Of a DNA stretch of 64,000 bases, positions 1 to 10,233 are shown piece after piece (positions within the stretch are counted from its first letter, which is position 1; each line of letters starts with the position of its first letter). Location: contig NZ_VZII01000029.1 of assembly GCF_009391885.1 (NCBI RefSeq), positions 24,751 through 88,750 of the forward strand. Reading direction: 5' to 3'. The position numbers and the translations under genes were made by a program. The notes below the pieces were generated by a model, which was given only the letters and a program-made list of their open reading frames with translations, was not told the origin of the DNA and did not search any database. The DNA is from Pseudomonas sp. MN1F (GTDB taxonomy: Bacteria; Pseudomonadota; Gammaproteobacteria; Pseudomonadales; Pseudomonadaceae).

Positions 1-612
1 GGCGAAACCGCCCAGGCCATCGTCGACCGCCAGTTCGTCGAAGTGATCATCGCGCCGAAGATCTCCCAGGCTGCCCGCGACGTGGTGGCGGCCAAGCAGA
101 ACGTGCGCCTGCTGGAGTGCGGCGAGTGGCCAGCCGAGCGTACTGCCGGTTGGGACTTCAAGCGTGTCAACGGTGGCCTGCTGGTGCAGAGCCGCGATAT
201 CGGCATGATCACCGCCGATGACCTGAAGATCGTCACCAAGCGTGCCCCGACCGAACAAGAAATCCACGACCTGGTGTTTGCCTGGAAAGTGGCCAAGTTC
301 GTCAAGTCCAACGCCATCGTCTACGCCAAGCAGCGCCAGACCATCGGTGTCGGCGCCGGCCAGATGAGCCGCGTCAACTCCGCCCGCATCGCCGCCATCA
401 AGGCCGAGCATGCTGGCCTGCAGGTGCAGGGTGCAGTGATGGCGTCGGATGCGTTCTTCCCGTTCCGCGACGGCATCGACAATGCGGCTAAAGTGGGTAT
501 CAGCGCCGTGATCCAGCCAGGTGGCTCGATGCGTGATGCTGAAGTCATCGCTGCTGCCGACGAAGCCGGCATCGCCATGGTGTTCACCGGCATGCGCCAC
601 TTCCGCCACTGA
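1..612 (+). CDS. purH: PurH, bifunctional AICAR transformylase / IMP cyclohydrolase (C-terminal part)
   Basis: The frame is open from base 1 and the first ATG (43) is internal, so the gene starts upstream of the window. The 203 visible residues are the end of the AICAR formyltransferase domain, which makes FAICAR from AICAR and 10-formyl-THF before cyclisation to IMP. The conserved block KSNAIVYAK followed by [16 protein letters not shown] and the late [16 protein letters not shown] segment are characteristic of this domain. It ends TGA at 610-612. The next gene downstream is purD, as in other pseudomonads. Only the start is missing; the visible part is intact. Confidence 0.95.
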   Translation, partial: GETAQAIVDRQFVEVIIAPKISQAARDVVAAKQNVRLLECGEWPAERTAGWDFKRVNGGLLVQSRDIGMITADDLKIVTKRAPTEQEIHDLVFAWKVAKFVKSNAIVYAKQRQTIGVGAGQMSRVNSARIAAIKAEHAGLQVQGAVMASDAFFPFRDGIDNAAKVGISAVIQPGGSMRDAEVIAAADEAGIAMVFTGMRHFRH

Positions 613-654
613 TTTACGGCAATCGGCCGCACTGAAGCAGGCATCTGCTGCGTT

Positions 655-714
655 GGGGCCGTTTCCGCTGATGCTCATTGCCAGAAGGCAACTGCGCTCA
701 TCGGAACCGGCCCC
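655..714 (+). other. Structured purH-purD intergenic element
   Basis: An imperfect long stem pairs 655-673 with 699-714. It encloses a short perfect hairpin, TTGCC (678-682) with GGCAA (687-691) around an AGAA loop. It lies between the purH stop and the purD ATG at 795. No U-tract follows, so it is not a clear terminator; it could be an mRNA processing or attenuation structure. I do not recognise it as a known riboswitch. Confidence 0.35.
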
Positions 715-794
715 GCCTTGCATCTACCTGCTTCATTGCGACCTCGTACAGCGAGAGGCACGGTCTCTCGTTCGACAGATTTCGAGGTTTTGAC

Positions 795-2090
795 ATGAAA
801 GTTTTGATCATCGGCAGCGGCGGCCGTGAGCACGCCCTGGCCTGGAAAGTCGCCCAGGACCCACGCGTCGAGAAAGTCTTCGTTGCCCCAGGCAACGCCG
901 GCACCGCCATCGAGCCCAAGTGCGAGAACGTCGCCATCGACGTCTGCGCCCTGGAGCAACTGGCCGACTTCGCCGAGAAGAACGTCGACCTGACCATCGT
1001 CGGCCCGGAAGCGCCGCTGGTGATCGGCGTGGTCGACCTGTTCCGCAGCCGTGGCCTGGACTGCTTTGGCCCGACCAAGGGCGCGGCCCAGCTGGAAGGC
1101 TCCAAGGCCTTCACCAAGGACTTCCTGGCGCGCCACAAGATCCCGACCGCCGACTACCAGAACTTCACCGAGATCGAGCCGGCCCTGGCCTACCTGCAGG
1201 AAAAAGGCGCACCGATCGTGATCAAGGCTGACGGCCTGGCTGCAGGCAAGGGCGTGATCGTCGCCATGACCCTGGAAGAAGCCGAAGCCGCCGTGCGTGA
1301 CATGCTGGCCGGCAACGCCTTCGGCGAGGCGGGTTCGCGGGTAGTCATCGAAGAGTTCCTCGACGGCGAAGAAGCCAGCTTCATCGTCATGGTCGACGGC
1401 CACAACGTGCTGCCAATGGCCACCAGCCAGGACCACAAGCGCGTCGGCGACCAGGACACCGGCCCGAACACTGGCGGCATGGGCGCCTACTCGCCTGCCC
1501 CGGTAGTTACCCCGGACGTGCACCAGCGCGTGATGGACCAGGTGATCTGGCCGACCGTGCGTGGCATGGCCGAAGAAGGCAACGTCTACACCGGCTTCCT
1601 GTATGCCGGCCTGATGATCGACAAGGCGGGCAACCCCAAGGTCATCGAGTTCAACTGCCGCTTCGGCGACCCTGAGACCCAGCCGGTCATGCTGCGCCTG
1701 GAGTCGAGCCTGGTGCTGCTGATCGAAGCCGCCTTCGCCAAGGCGCTGGACAAGGTCGAAGCACAGTGGGATCCGCGTCCAAGCCTGGGCGTGGTGCTGG
1801 CTGCCGGCGGTTACCCGGGCGACTACGCCAAGGGCGACGTGATCAACGGCCTGGAGGCTGCGGCCAAGATCGAAGGCAAGGTATTCCATGCCGGTACTTC
1901 GCTGAAGGACGGCCAGGTCGTCACCAACGGCGGCCGCGTGCTCTGCGCCACCGCCATGGGTGCCAGCGTTGCCGATGCCCAGCAACAGGCCTACCGCCTG
2001 GCCAAGGAAGTGAGCTGGAACGGCAGCTTCTACCGCACCGACATCGGCTACCGGGCCATCGCCCGCGAGCGCGGTGAGCACCAGCAGTAA
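795..2090 (+). CDS. purD: PurD, phosphoribosylamine-glycine ligase (GARS)
   Basis: Cytosolic ATP-grasp enzyme that joins glycine to phosphoribosylamine, the second step of de novo purine synthesis. The 431-residue product has the usual family length. It starts MKVLIIGSGGREHALAWK, with the N-terminal glycine-rich loop, and carries GPEAPLVIGVVD and the ATP-grasp stretch IKADGLAAGKGVIVA. The metal-binding end of the fold is visible as VIEFNCRFGDPETQ. The ATG at 795 is chosen over upstream in-frame codons because the protein aligns with the family from this methionine. It lies 182 bp downstream of purH, with a structured intergenic region between them, and the two probably form one purine transcription unit. 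Confidence 0.96.
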   Translation: MKVLIIGSGGREHALAWKVAQDPRVEKVFVAPGNAGTAIEPKCENVAIDVCALEQLADFAEKNVDLTIVGPEAPLVIGVVDLFRSRGLDCFGPTKGAAQLEGSKAFTKDFLARHKIPTADYQNFTEIEPALAYLQEKGAPIVIKADGLAAGKGVIVAMTLEEAEAAVRDMLAGNAFGEAGSRVVIEEFLDGEEASFIVMVDGHNVLPMATSQDHKRVGDQDTGPNTGGMGAYSPAPVVTPDVHQRVMDQVIWPTVRGMAEEGNVYTGFLYAGLMIDKAGNPKVIEFNCRFGDPETQPVMLRLESSLVLLIEAAFAKALDKVEAQWDPRPSLGVVLAAGGYPGDYAKGDVINGLEAAAKIEGKVFHAGTSLKDGQVVTNGGRVLCATAMGASVADAQQQAYRLAKEVSWNGSFYRTDIGYRAIARERGEHQQ

Positions 2091-2225
2091 GTTGTACCGG
2101 ATTGCCGCAGCACCTTGTGCATGCGGCATCCGGCTCGTCGACAGGGCCCCATGCGGGCCTTGCCTTCGACTTGGCGCGCCGCGCATAGTTAGCATCTGGC
2201 ACATCGGCTAGGAAGGGATCTCGTA

Positions 2226-5003
2226 GTGCGTCGGCTTCGGATTGCCACAGCTCTGATCGTCAGCTTGCTGACCCTGTTCTGCCTGTTGCCGGTTTCGGCC
2301 GAACAGGGCGGAGGCTGGTCCGTTCTGCTCGATGAACAGGCCAACCTGCAATTGAGCGACGTGCGCTCCGATCGCTATCGCAGCCAGTTCAGCCCGATCA
2401 CCCTTGGTGAACTCGATGCCGCACCGGCCGAACAGGCCCTGTGGTTGCACTATCGCCTGGAACCGGGTGATCAGGAGCAGCTGCTGCGCATCTTCGCCCC
2501 CGACCTGTCCCGCCTCGATCTGTACGCCCTCGATGGCGACAGGCTGCTGCGCCAGCTGCACCATGGCCGCCAGGCCGGCAGCGGCACTGGCAGCCCGACC
2601 CTGCGCGGCAGCGACCATGTATTGCCCTTGCCCAACAGCCAGCACGCGCTGGACATCTACCTGCGCCTGGTCTCGGAGCACCAACTGCGCCCGGCGATCA
2701 GCCTGGAGCCTGCAGCGGTAGCGGCTTCCGACCATAGCCAACCCTTGCTGTTCGGCATGCTGTTCGGCGGCCTGGTGATGCTCATCCTGCATAACCTCAT
2801 CCGCTTCATCTATACCCGCTCCAGCACCACCCTGTACCTCGCCCTGTACCACGGCCTGATGCTGCTCAGCGGCCTGATCCTGCTCAACCTCAGCGGCCCG
2901 TGGTGGCATCTGTGGCACAGTGCGCAAACCCCGGCCGCCTACCTGACCCTGGTGCTGGCCGGCCTGTCGGGGCTGTATTTCACCCAACATTTCTTCGCCC
3001 CCTGCAACTCACCGCGGCTCAACCGCCTGCTGCAGGGCGAAATGCTGGTCGCTGCTGTCAGCGGCCTGATTCTGCTGTTCGTCGACACCTTGCCACTCAA
3101 CCTGATGACCTATGCCCTGCTGGCCATCGGTAGCGTGACCATGCTGCTGGCCAGCAGCTACCACTGGTACAAGGGCTATGCGCCAGCACGGCTGTTCAGT
3201 ATCGCCATGCTGGTGTTCAACCTTGGCGGCCTGGTGCTCCTGCCCGCCCTGCTTGGCCTGACCCGCACCTCCACGCCCTGGCTACTGTGCATCCTGCTGG
3301 GCATGACCGTGGTCAGCGGCCTGCTGCTCAACCTGGCCGTCAGTGAGCGCTTGCGGCGCATCAGCGAAGAACGCTTCAGCGCCAGCCGCGCACTGGCCGC
3401 CAGCGATGCCGAGATCAACGCCAAGGCGGAATTCCTGGCCAAGATCAGCCACGAAATCCGCACCCCCATGAACGGTGTCCTGGGCATGACCGAACTGCTG
3501 CTCGGCACGCCGCTGTCGGTCAAGCAGCGCGACTATGTACAGACCATCCACAGCGCCGGCAACGAGCTGCTGACGCTGATCAACGAGATTCTCGACATTT
3601 CCAAGCTCGAATCGCGGCAGATCGAACTCGATGACGTGCAGTTCGACCTCAACGCCCTGATCGAAGACTGCCTGAACATTTTCCGCGCCAAGGCCGAGCA
3701 GCAGAACATCGAGCTGATCAGCTTCACCCAGCCGCAGGTGCCGCAGGTCATCAGTGGTGACCCGACACGCCTGCGCCAGGCGCTGTCGAGCCTGCTGGAA
3801 AATGCCCTGAAGAACACCTCCCAGGGCGAGATCCTGCTGGTGGTGGCACTGGACCAGCGCGGAGAAACCCCGCGCCTGCGCATTGCCGTGCAGGACAGTG
3901 GGGATCCGCTGCCTGCTGCCGAGCGCGAAGCCTTGCTGCAGGCCGAACTGCACAGCCACCACTTCCTCTCCAGCAACAAGCTCGGCGGCCACCTCGGGCT
4001 GGTCATCGCCAAGCAGCTGATCGGCCTGATGCAAGGCGAGTTCGGCATCAAGAGCAGCACCAGCATGGGCAACACACTGTGGCTGACCTTGCCGCTCGAC
4101 CCATCACGCCTGGAGCAGCCACCGGCAGACCTGGACGGCCCACTGCGCGACGCCCGCGTGCTGGTAGTGGACGACAACGACACCTGCCGCAAAGTGCTGG
4201 TGCAGCAGTGCAGCGCCTGGGGCATGAATGTCAGCGCGGTGCCGTCCGGCAAGGAGGCGCTGGCCCTGCTGCGAACCAAGGCGCACCTGCGCGACTACTT
4301 CGACGCGGTGTTGCTGGACCAGAACATGCCGGGCATGACCGGCATGCAGCTGGCGGCCAAGATCAAGGAAGACCCGAGCCTGAACCACGACATCCTGGTG
4401 GTGATGCTCACCGGCATCAGCAACGCGCCCAGCAAGGTCATCGCGCGCAATGCCGGGGTCAAGCGCATTCTCGCCAAGCCGGTTGCCGGCTATACGCTCA
4501 AGACCACCCTGGCCGAAGAACTGGCGCAACGCGGCCGCGAGCAAACCGTGCCGGCTCCGTTGCCCGGCGCGCAGGGCACACTTGAGCTACCGAACGACTT
4601 CCGGGTGCTGGTGGCCGAAGACAACAGCATCTCGACCAAGGTCATCCGCGGCATGCTCGGCAAGCTCAACCTGGAGCCCGATACCGCCAGCAACGGCGAG
4701 GAGGCCTTGCAGGCGATGAAGGCACAGCGTTACGACCTGGTACTGATGGACTGCGAAATGCCGGTGCTGGACGGTTTCTCCGCAACCCAGCAGCTGCGTG
4801 CCTGGGAAACCACCAACCAGCGCCAGCGGACTCCAGTGGTGGCGCTCACCGCGCATATACTGGCAGAGCACAAGGAGCGCGCACGGCTGGCCGGCATGGA
4901 CGGGCACATGGCCAAGCCGGTGGAGCTGTCGCAGTTGCGCGAGCTGATCCAGTACTGGGCCAATCAGCGCGAAGCCAAGGCTGACCCTGCGCATACTTCC
5001 TGA
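2226..5003 (+). CDS. retS: RetS-like hybrid sensor histidine kinase / response regulator
   Basis: 925-residue inner-membrane hybrid kinase starting at GTG, preceded by AGGAAGGGA. Order: signal peptide (about 1-26), periplasmic 7TMR-DISMED2 domain (about 30-165), seven-helix 7TMR-DISM region (about 175-385), HisKA with H409 in [10 protein letters not shown], HATPase (about 505-625), REC1 (about 640-755, D698) and REC2 (about 790-910, D842). There is no Hpt domain. This architecture and the position directly after purD match RetS, known in P. aeruginosa as the antagonist of GacS that controls the acute/chronic lifestyle switch through RsmA-linked sRNAs. The G1 box reads DSGDP from D557 instead of DxGxG, so ATP binding may be weak. 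Ligand and target here are inferred by homology. Confidence 0.88.
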   Translation: MRRLRIATALIVSLLTLFCLLPVSAEQGGGWSVLLDEQANLQLSDVRSDRYRSQFSPITLGELDAAPAEQALWLHYRLEPGDQEQLLRIFAPDLSRLDLYALDGDRLLRQLHHGRQAGSGTGSPTLRGSDHVLPLPNSQHALDIYLRLVSEHQLRPAISLEPAAVAASDHSQPLLFGMLFGGLVMLILHNLIRFIYTRSSTTLYLALYHGLMLLSGLILLNLSGPWWHLWHSAQTPAAYLTLVLAGLSGLYFTQHFFAPCNSPRLNRLLQGEMLVAAVSGLILLFVDTLPLNLMTYALLAIGSVTMLLASSYHWYKGYAPARLFSIAMLVFNLGGLVLLPALLGLTRTSTPWLLCILLGMTVVSGLLLNLAVSERLRRISEERFSASRALAASDAEINAKAEFLAKISHEIRTPMNGVLGMTELLLGTPLSVKQRDYVQTIHSAGNELLTLINEILDISKLESRQIELDDVQFDLNALIEDCLNIFRAKAEQQNIELISFTQPQVPQVISGDPTRLRQALSSLLENALKNTSQGEILLVVALDQRGETPRLRIAVQDSGDPLPAAEREALLQAELHSHHFLSSNKLGGHLGLVIAKQLIGLMQGEFGIKSSTSMGNTLWLTLPLDPSRLEQPPADLDGPLRDARVLVVDDNDTCRKVLVQQCSAWGMNVSAVPSGKEALALLRTKAHLRDYFDAVLLDQNMPGMTGMQLAAKIKEDPSLNHDILVVMLTGISNAPSKVIARNAGVKRILAKPVAGYTLKTTLAEELAQRGREQTVPAPLPGAQGTLELPNDFRVLVAEDNSISTKVIRGMLGKLNLEPDTASNGEEALQAMKAQRYDLVLMDCEMPVLDGFSATQQLRAWETTNQRQRTPVVALTAHILAEHKERARLAGMDGHMAKPVELSQLRELIQYWANQREAKADPAHTS

Positions 5004-5071
5004 TTGCCAGTGCGAACAACCGCTATGCGGCTGATACACTTCTCCTCACCTTCCCTGCCAAGGGCTACCCA

Positions 5072-5668
5072 ATGCTCCACGAGTTGTTCAGTGTCTACCT
5101 GAAAATGCTGGTGCTCTATAGCCCGTTCTTCGTGCTGTCGTGCTTTATCAGCCTGACCCGTGGTCATTCCAGCAAGGAGCGCAAGCAGCTGGCCTGGAAG
5201 GTGGCCTTCGCCGCGCTGGTGGCCAGCGTGCTGCTCTATCTGTTCGGGCGGGTGATCTTCGGCATCTTCGGCATCACCGCCGACGCCTTCCGCATCGGTG
5301 CCGGTAGCGTGCTGTTCATTTCGGCATTGGGCATGGCCCAAGGCAAGCCGGCCGTGCAGGCCGACAACGTGCAGCAGGACGTGACCATCGTGCCGCTGAC
5401 CATTCCACTCACCGTCGGCCCCGGCACCATCGGTGCACTGCTGGTGATGGGCGTTGGCCAACCCCACTGGGACGACAAGCTGCTGGCCATCATCAGCATC
5501 GCCCTGGCCAGCTTCACCGTCGGCCTGGTGCTGTACCTCTCGCACGGCATCGAAAAACTGCTCGGTGACCAGGGCCTGCAGATCGTCAGCCGCTTGATGG
5601 GGCTGTTCGTCTGCGCCCTGGCGGCGCAAATCATCTTCACCGGCATCAAGGGCTACCTGGTCGGATAG
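5072..5668 (+). CDS. MarC/UPF0056 family inner-membrane protein
   Basis: A 198-residue polytopic membrane protein with about six hydrophobic helices, starting MLHELFSVYLKMLVLYSP. The TIPLTVGPGTIGALLV segment is typical of the MarC (UPF0056/NAAT) family. Despite the name, MarC is not established as a drug-resistance protein, and its substrate is unknown. It sits 68 bp after retS on the same strand and converges with cobJ, whose stop lies only 10 bp away. Family membership is firm; function is not. Confidence 0.85.
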   Translation: MLHELFSVYLKMLVLYSPFFVLSCFISLTRGHSSKERKQLAWKVAFAALVASVLLYLFGRVIFGIFGITADAFRIGAGSVLFISALGMAQGKPAVQADNVQQDVTIVPLTIPLTVGPGTIGALLVMGVGQPHWDDKLLAIISIALASFTVGLVLYLSHGIEKLLGDQGLQIVSRLMGLFVCALAAQIIFTGIKGYLVG

Positions 5669-5677
5669 CCCTCGTGC

Positions 5678-7384
5678 TCAGGGCGCGACCGGGTACCAGC
5701 GTGGGGTGTACACCCACTGCCCGCCATTGGCGCGGTCGAAGGTGCAGGTAGTGGACGAACCGACCAGTACCATGGTGCGCATGTCGACCATCTCCGGCGT
5801 CAGCTCGGCCAAGGTCACCACCCTCAGCGTCTGCCCCGGCCGGCCGATATCGCGCCCCAGCACCACCGGCGTCTGCCCATCACGGTGCCGGCGCACGACC
5901 TCCAGTGCCGTGCCAAGCTGGTGCGGCCTGGATTTGGAAATCGGGTTGTAGAAGGCCAGTACCAGGTCGGCCTGGGCCGCCAGGTCCAGGCGCTTTTCGA
6001 TGATCGACCAAGGCTTGAGGTTGTCCGACAGCGACATCACGCAGAAGTCATGCCCCAGCGGCGCACCCGCTTGCGCGGCGGTTGCCAGCGAAGCCGATAC
6101 CCCTGGCAGGATCTCGAGGTCGACACGGTGCCAGGCAGGGTCGCTGGACTCATGCAGGGCTTCGAGCACCGCCGCCGCCATGGCGAATACACCCGGGTCG
6201 CCCGAAGACACCACCACCACCGAGCGGCCCAGGGCCGCCAGCTCGAAGGCATGCCGCGCACGCTGCATCTCTTCACGGTTGTCGGTGCAGTGCTGCACCT
6301 GATCGTCACGGAACGGCCCGGCCATGCGCACGTAGGTCTCGTAGCCGAGGATATCTTCGGCACGCGCCAGCTCGGCCTTTACGGCAGGCACCATCAGCTC
6401 GGCAGCGCCAGGGCCCAGGCCGATCACCGCCAATCGGCCACGCTTGCGGCCCAGGCTTGCCGTGTCGACCGGCCGCGGGGCCGCTGCGATGACCAGGCCC
6501 GACTGTTCGATCAGGCGAGCCTCGGGCAACGCCTCGGCTGCCATGTTGGCCAAGGTGCCGTTCATTGCCGCGAAACGCAGCACGACACCCAGTTCGGCGG
6601 CGGCCTCGTGCAACGATGGCTCGGCCATCGCCTGCTCGGCGACCAGCAGGCAAGCCAGCGAGGGCTCGGCAATGCCGGCCTCACGCAAGGCGCCACGCAC
6701 CTGCTCGGCCAGACCGGGCCCGCCTGCAGCAAGCGCCACCACCACACTGCGCGGGTGGATCAGCAGCTCGTCACGGCTGGCCACGCGCGCGTCACAGCCG
6801 ACATGGATGGTGCGCCGGGCCGTGTCACTGGCCGGCAGGTGTGCCTGCGCAAGCCACGGTGCATCGCCCTCGACACGCACGCTTTCGCCGGCCAGCAGGT
6901 CGGAGACAAAGCGCTTGCCCTGCTCGAGGTCCGCCAGGGCATAGCCTTCGGGTGGGTTGAGCAGGCAGGTGCCGAAGCGCAGTTCACCACTGGTGGTGAT
7001 CGCCGCCGCCACACCCAGCGCTTCGCCGAGTTCGCGCGCCATGACGTTGACCCCGCTCAGGCCGCCCAGCAGCGGCACCACCGCGCTGCCGTCCTCGGCC
7101 ACGGCCAGTACCGGCGGCTCTGCACCTTTTTCATCGAGCAGGCTGGCCAGGCTGCGGATGACGATGCCGGCTGCACACAGCGCGATAATCGGGGTGGCCT
7201 GCTGGTACAGCACGCGCAAGGTGTCGCCAAAGCCGTCGTAATACTGATCGGCGCCCTCGACCCGGCCACGCAGGCCGTGGATGGTCGCCTGTGGATAACA
7301 CTGCTGGATACGCTGCGCCGTAGCGAGGCTGCCGCCACCGAGGATGACGATGGCCGGCGCCTGTTGCCTGTTCAGCCCTGCCAT
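5678..7384 (-). CDS. cobJ: CobJ, precorrin-3B C17-methyltransferase fused to a CbiG-like domain
   Basis: 568-residue fusion. The N-terminal half (about 1-310) resembles CbiG, which in the anaerobic pathway opens the delta-lactone of cobalt-precorrin-5A. From about residue 315 it is a tetrapyrrole SAM methylase, with [13 protein letters not shown] as the SAM loop and [11 protein letters not shown] as a second conserved block. The C-terminal half performs the ring-contracting C17 methylation of precorrin-3B in the cytosol. The ATG at 7384 overlaps the end of cobI by 13 bp, so translation is probably coupled. It is the last gene of the leftward cobG-cobH-cobI-cobJ operon. Confidence 0.93.
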   Translation of the reverse strand: MAGLNRQQAPAIVILGGGSLATAQRIQQCYPQATIHGLRGRVEGADQYYDGFGDTLRVLYQQATPIIALCAAGIVIRSLASLLDEKGAEPPVLAVAEDGSAVVPLLGGLSGVNVMARELGEALGVAAAITTSGELRFGTCLLNPPEGYALADLEQGKRFVSDLLAGESVRVEGDAPWLAQAHLPASDTARRTIHVGCDARVASRDELLIHPRSVVVALAAGGPGLAEQVRGALREAGIAEPSLACLLVAEQAMAEPSLHEAAAELGVVLRFAAMNGTLANMAAEALPEARLIEQSGLVIAAAPRPVDTASLGRKRGRLAVIGLGPGAAELMVPAVKAELARAEDILGYETYVRMAGPFRDDQVQHCTDNREEMQRARHAFELAALGRSVVVVSSGDPGVFAMAAAVLEALHESSDPAWHRVDLEILPGVSASLATAAQAGAPLGHDFCVMSLSDNLKPWSIIEKRLDLAAQADLVLAFYNPISKSRPHQLGTALEVVRRHRDGQTPVVLGRDIGRPGQTLRVVTLAELTPEMVDMRTMVLVGSSTTCTFDRANGGQWVYTPRWYPVAP

Positions 7385-8106
7385 TTTTCCCCCGGCACGA
7401 TGATCAGCGAGAAGTACGGCGAGGACTGCGGGTCCACCGCGTCCAGCGGCACGATCTTCTGGTTGGCCATGGTCGCCCGCTCGACATACAGCGCGCGCCC
7501 GTCCAGGCCCAGTTCGGCGAGCACCTGGCGCACCTTGGGGAAGTTGCGGCCCAGCTTCATGATCACCGCCGCATCGGCGTCTGCCAGCCGGCGCTTGAGC
7601 TCTTCGGCCGGCAACACGCCCGACAGTACCGACAGGCTCTGGTTGCGATACACCAGCGGCGCGCCCAGTACCGAGGCGCCACCGAGCATCGAACAGACGC
7701 CCGGGACCACTTCGGCCTCATGCTGCTGGGCCAGGCGGTCATGCAGGTACATGTAGGAACCGTAGAAGAACGGGTCACCTTCGCAGATCACCGCCACATC
7801 GCGGCCGGCATCCAGGTGCTCGGCTACCTGTACGGCCGCTTCATCGTAGAAATCGCTGATCACCTGCTCGTAGGACAGCGGCGCAGGCAGTGCCTCGGTA
7901 GTCACCGGGTACACCAGCGGCAGCAGGGTCTGCTCGGCTTGCAGGTGCGCCTCGATGATGCCGAAGGCGTTGCCGCGCTTGCCCTTGGCCACGAAGTAGG
8001 CCACCACGGGTGCCTCGCGCAGCAGGCGCAGTGCCTTGACGGTGATCAGTTCAGGGTCGCCGGGGCCTACGCCCAGGCCCAGCAGTCGTCCGCGCGGCGC
8101 CATCAT
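7372..8106 (-). CDS. cobI: CobI, precorrin-2 C20-methyltransferase
   Basis: SAM-dependent methyltransferase adding the C20 methyl group to precorrin-2 to give precorrin-3A. The 244-residue product begins [20 protein letters not shown], placing the GxGPGD SAM loop at the N terminus as in the family. [19 protein letters not shown] is the second conserved tetrapyrrole-methylase motif. A longer open frame reaches 8367 but lies inside cobH and lacks family sequence. The start is the ATG at 8106, which overlaps the cobH stop (ATGA); the neighbouring ATG at 8103 is an alternative. Confidence 0.94.
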   Translation of the reverse strand: MMAPRGRLLGLGVGPGDPELITVKALRLLREAPVVAYFVAKGKRGNAFGIIEAHLQAEQTLLPLVYPVTTEALPAPLSYEQVISDFYDEAAVQVAEHLDAGRDVAVICEGDPFFYGSYMYLHDRLAQQHEAEVVPGVCSMLGGASVLGAPLVYRNQSLSVLSGVLPAEELKRRLADADAAVIMKLGRNFPKVRQVLAELGLDGRALYVERATMANQKIVPLDAVDPQSSPYFSLIIVPGEKWQG

Positions 8107-8729
8107 TCCACCTCCGTGGCCAGGGCGTTGACCGCGGCAGCGGCCATCGCACTGCCGCCCAGGCGGCCTTGCATGATCACGAACGGCACGCCGCGGCTGT
8201 CGGCAGCGAGCATCGCCTTGGACTCGGCGGCACCGACGAAGCCGACCGGGAAGCCGAGGATCAGAGCGGGCTTGGGCGCGCCGGCATCGATCATCTCCAG
8301 CAGGTAGAACAGCGCGGTCGGGGCATTGCCGATCACCACCACGCTGCCTTCCAGGTGCGGGCGCCACAGCTCCAGGGCAACGGCGGAGCGGGTGTTGCCG
8401 GCATCCTTGGCCAGGCCTGGCACGCTCGGGTCACGCAAGGTGCAGATCACCGGGTTGTTGGCGGGCAAGCGTGCGCGGGTGATGCCTTCGGCAACCATGT
8501 GCGCGTCGCAGAGGATCGGCGCGCCATTGGCCAGGGCCTCACGACCGGCGCGGCCGGCACCTTCGGAGAACTGCAAGCCATCGATGGCCTCGACCATGCC
8601 GCAGGCATGGATCACGCGCACGGCGAGTTTTTCCAGGTCTGCGGGAATCCGTTCGAGGCGGGCTTCCTCGCGGATGATCCGGAAGGAATTGCGATAGATC
8701 TCCTGACCATCGCGGATGTAGTCAATCAT
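8103..8729 (-). CDS. cobH: CobH, precorrin-8X methylmutase
   Basis: Moves the methyl group from C11 to C12 of precorrin-8X to form hydrogenobyrinic acid. The 208-residue product starts [16 protein letters not shown], and the catalytic histidine is visible as H41 in [13 protein letters not shown]. The later [13 protein letters not shown] segment is conserved in the family. The ATG at 8729 overlaps the end of cobG by 8 bp, and the stop overlaps the cobI start as ATGA. An in-frame extension to 8771 has no family similarity. Confidence 0.95.
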   Translation of the reverse strand: MIDYIRDGQEIYRNSFRIIREEARLERIPADLEKLAVRVIHACGMVEAIDGLQFSEGAGRAGREALANGAPILCDAHMVAEGITRARLPANNPVICTLRDPSVPGLAKDAGNTRSAVALELWRPHLEGSVVVIGNAPTALFYLLEMIDAGAPKPALILGFPVGFVGAAESKAMLAADSRGVPFVIMQGRLGGSAMAAAAVNALATEVE

Positions 8730-10053
8730 CAAGGTGCTCCGTCGGCAGGGCGAGCATGGCGCCTGCTTCATTCAAGGTAAGGTCGGTGCCGCGCAGGGCA
8801 CCCAGGCCCGGCAAGTGCGCGTCACGCAGATACAGGTCATAGCGGCCAGGTGCACGGGCCAGCAAGGTAGCCGGGGCAACATGGGCCACGGCACAGGAAC
8901 GGGGGCAACCGGACAGGTGCACGCTGCCGGGCGCGCCACTGCCCAGCAGCGCCGCCAGCTCGACGGCATCGGCCTTGGTCTCGGCCAGGCCCTTGGCGCA
9001 GCCACTGCTGCCGGTGCAGGCGACCATGCGCGCCAAAGGCTCATCGGCCTGGCAGAGCAGGCCCAGCGCCGATAGCGCGGCACGGGCCTGTTCCAGGCCG
9101 GCTGCAGTGATATTGGTCAGCATCAGGCTTTGCCACGGGCTCAGGCGCAGGCTGCCATCACCCCATTGGCGGGCTACCCGGGCAGCCCCCCGCAACATGG
9201 CGGGCGACAGGCGGCCCAACGGTGGCGCTACGCCCAACGCCATGCCATCGCGCTGGGTCACAGCCCCCAGCCATGGGTGTTCGGCCGCTTGGCGATGCCA
9301 TTCAAGTACCGCCGTGTCACGGCGGATTTGCACACCGAGGCTGTTGATGAAGACCTCGGCCGGGCAGCCTTGCAGCAGTTGGCGCATGCGCGACTGCTCC
9401 GGGCTGGCCAGGTCGAGGAAGCGATCGAGCACCGCACGCACCAACGCCAGGCCCTGCTCCAGCGGCACCGCACCCAGCACCTGGCCATCGGCCGGGCAGC
9501 TGGCCAGGCCGAATGCCAGCCAGTCGCGCTGTTCCAGGCGCAGTGCCGAGAGCCACAAGTCGTGGGGGTGATCGAGCATCGCCACGCCCTCACCACCGTC
9601 CAGTTGCACAGCGAACTTGGCCGACAGCTCATGGAAGCGCGGCGTGCCTTGCAGCAAGTCGAGGATCTGCCCGGCCAAGGGGCGTACATCCAGCAGCATC
9701 GACGGATCATGCCCAGCCAGGGGGCTGAGCATCAGGTTGCGCACGTCATCGCTGGCGGCGTCACGCGGACCAAGGCCGGCGGCCAGCAGGCATTCGACCA
9801 GCCCGGCATGATCGCTGCCAATGCCGCGGATCTGCAGGTTGCCGCGGTTGGTGGCCTCGATCACCCCACCGGCGAAACGCTCGGCTGCCGCTGCCACCGC
9901 GTCTGCCTGGTCGGCCAGCAGCAGGCCACCGGGCAGCTTGATGCGGCAGATGCCACCGTCACGGGCGCTGACGATGCGCCACAACCCCGGGCAGGCCGAG
10001 GGACGGGGTGATGCTACGGGCGTGTTGGCTGGGGTCAAAGGGGCGTCCGGCAA
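8722..10053 (-). CDS. cobG: CobG, precorrin-3B synthase
   Basis: Oxygen-dependent monooxygenase of the aerobic cobalamin route that makes precorrin-3B. It has the nitrite/sulfite-reductase fold: two ferredoxin-like repeats and the cysteine set CTGSSGC and SGCPRSC that holds a 4Fe-4S cluster. At 443 residues it is of normal size. The frame begins at TTG (10053); no ATG or GTG is available near the family start, so this start is plausible but uncertain. It is the first gene of the leftward cob operon, divergent from cobL with a REP palindrome in the 180-bp gap. Its presence marks the aerobic pathway. Confidence 0.92.
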   Translation of the reverse strand: MPDAPLTPANTPVASPRPSACPGLWRIVSARDGGICRIKLPGGLLLADQADAVAAAAERFAGGVIEATNRGNLQIRGIGSDHAGLVECLLAAGLGPRDAASDDVRNLMLSPLAGHDPSMLLDVRPLAGQILDLLQGTPRFHELSAKFAVQLDGGEGVAMLDHPHDLWLSALRLEQRDWLAFGLASCPADGQVLGAVPLEQGLALVRAVLDRFLDLASPEQSRMRQLLQGCPAEVFINSLGVQIRRDTAVLEWHRQAAEHPWLGAVTQRDGMALGVAPPLGRLSPAMLRGAARVARQWGDGSLRLSPWQSLMLTNITAAGLEQARAALSALGLLCQADEPLARMVACTGSSGCAKGLAETKADAVELAALLGSGAPGSVHLSGCPRSCAVAHVAPATLLARAPGRYDLYLRDAHLPGLGALRGTDLTLNEAGAMLALPTEHLDD

Positions 10054-10176
10054 TCGCTGAAAATGCGCTTGAGTGTAGAAGGCGCGGTATTATGCCTGCT
10101 TTGTCCGGCGGCATGAAAAACCGGTGGTCGAGCATCCACAGCAATTGAGCAGAAATTCAGGACCGCGTCGCCCTTT

Positions 10177-10194
10177 TCGCGGGTAAACCCGCGA
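10177..10194. repeat. REP-like palindrome between cobG and cobL
   Basis: TCGCGGG and CCCGCGA pair around TAAA. This is the core of the P. putida-type REP sequence. It sits in the divergent cobG/cobL gap; I saw no cobalamin-riboswitch box in the same gap. Confidence 0.75.
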
Positions 10195-10233
10195 TGGGGG
10201 CGAAGCGGCCGCAAAAATGGCGGAACGAAACAC

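Noticed and set aside
10054..10233. Cobalamin riboswitch between the divergent cob operons
   Set aside because: No B12-box sequence was recognised; the gap holds a REP palindrome.
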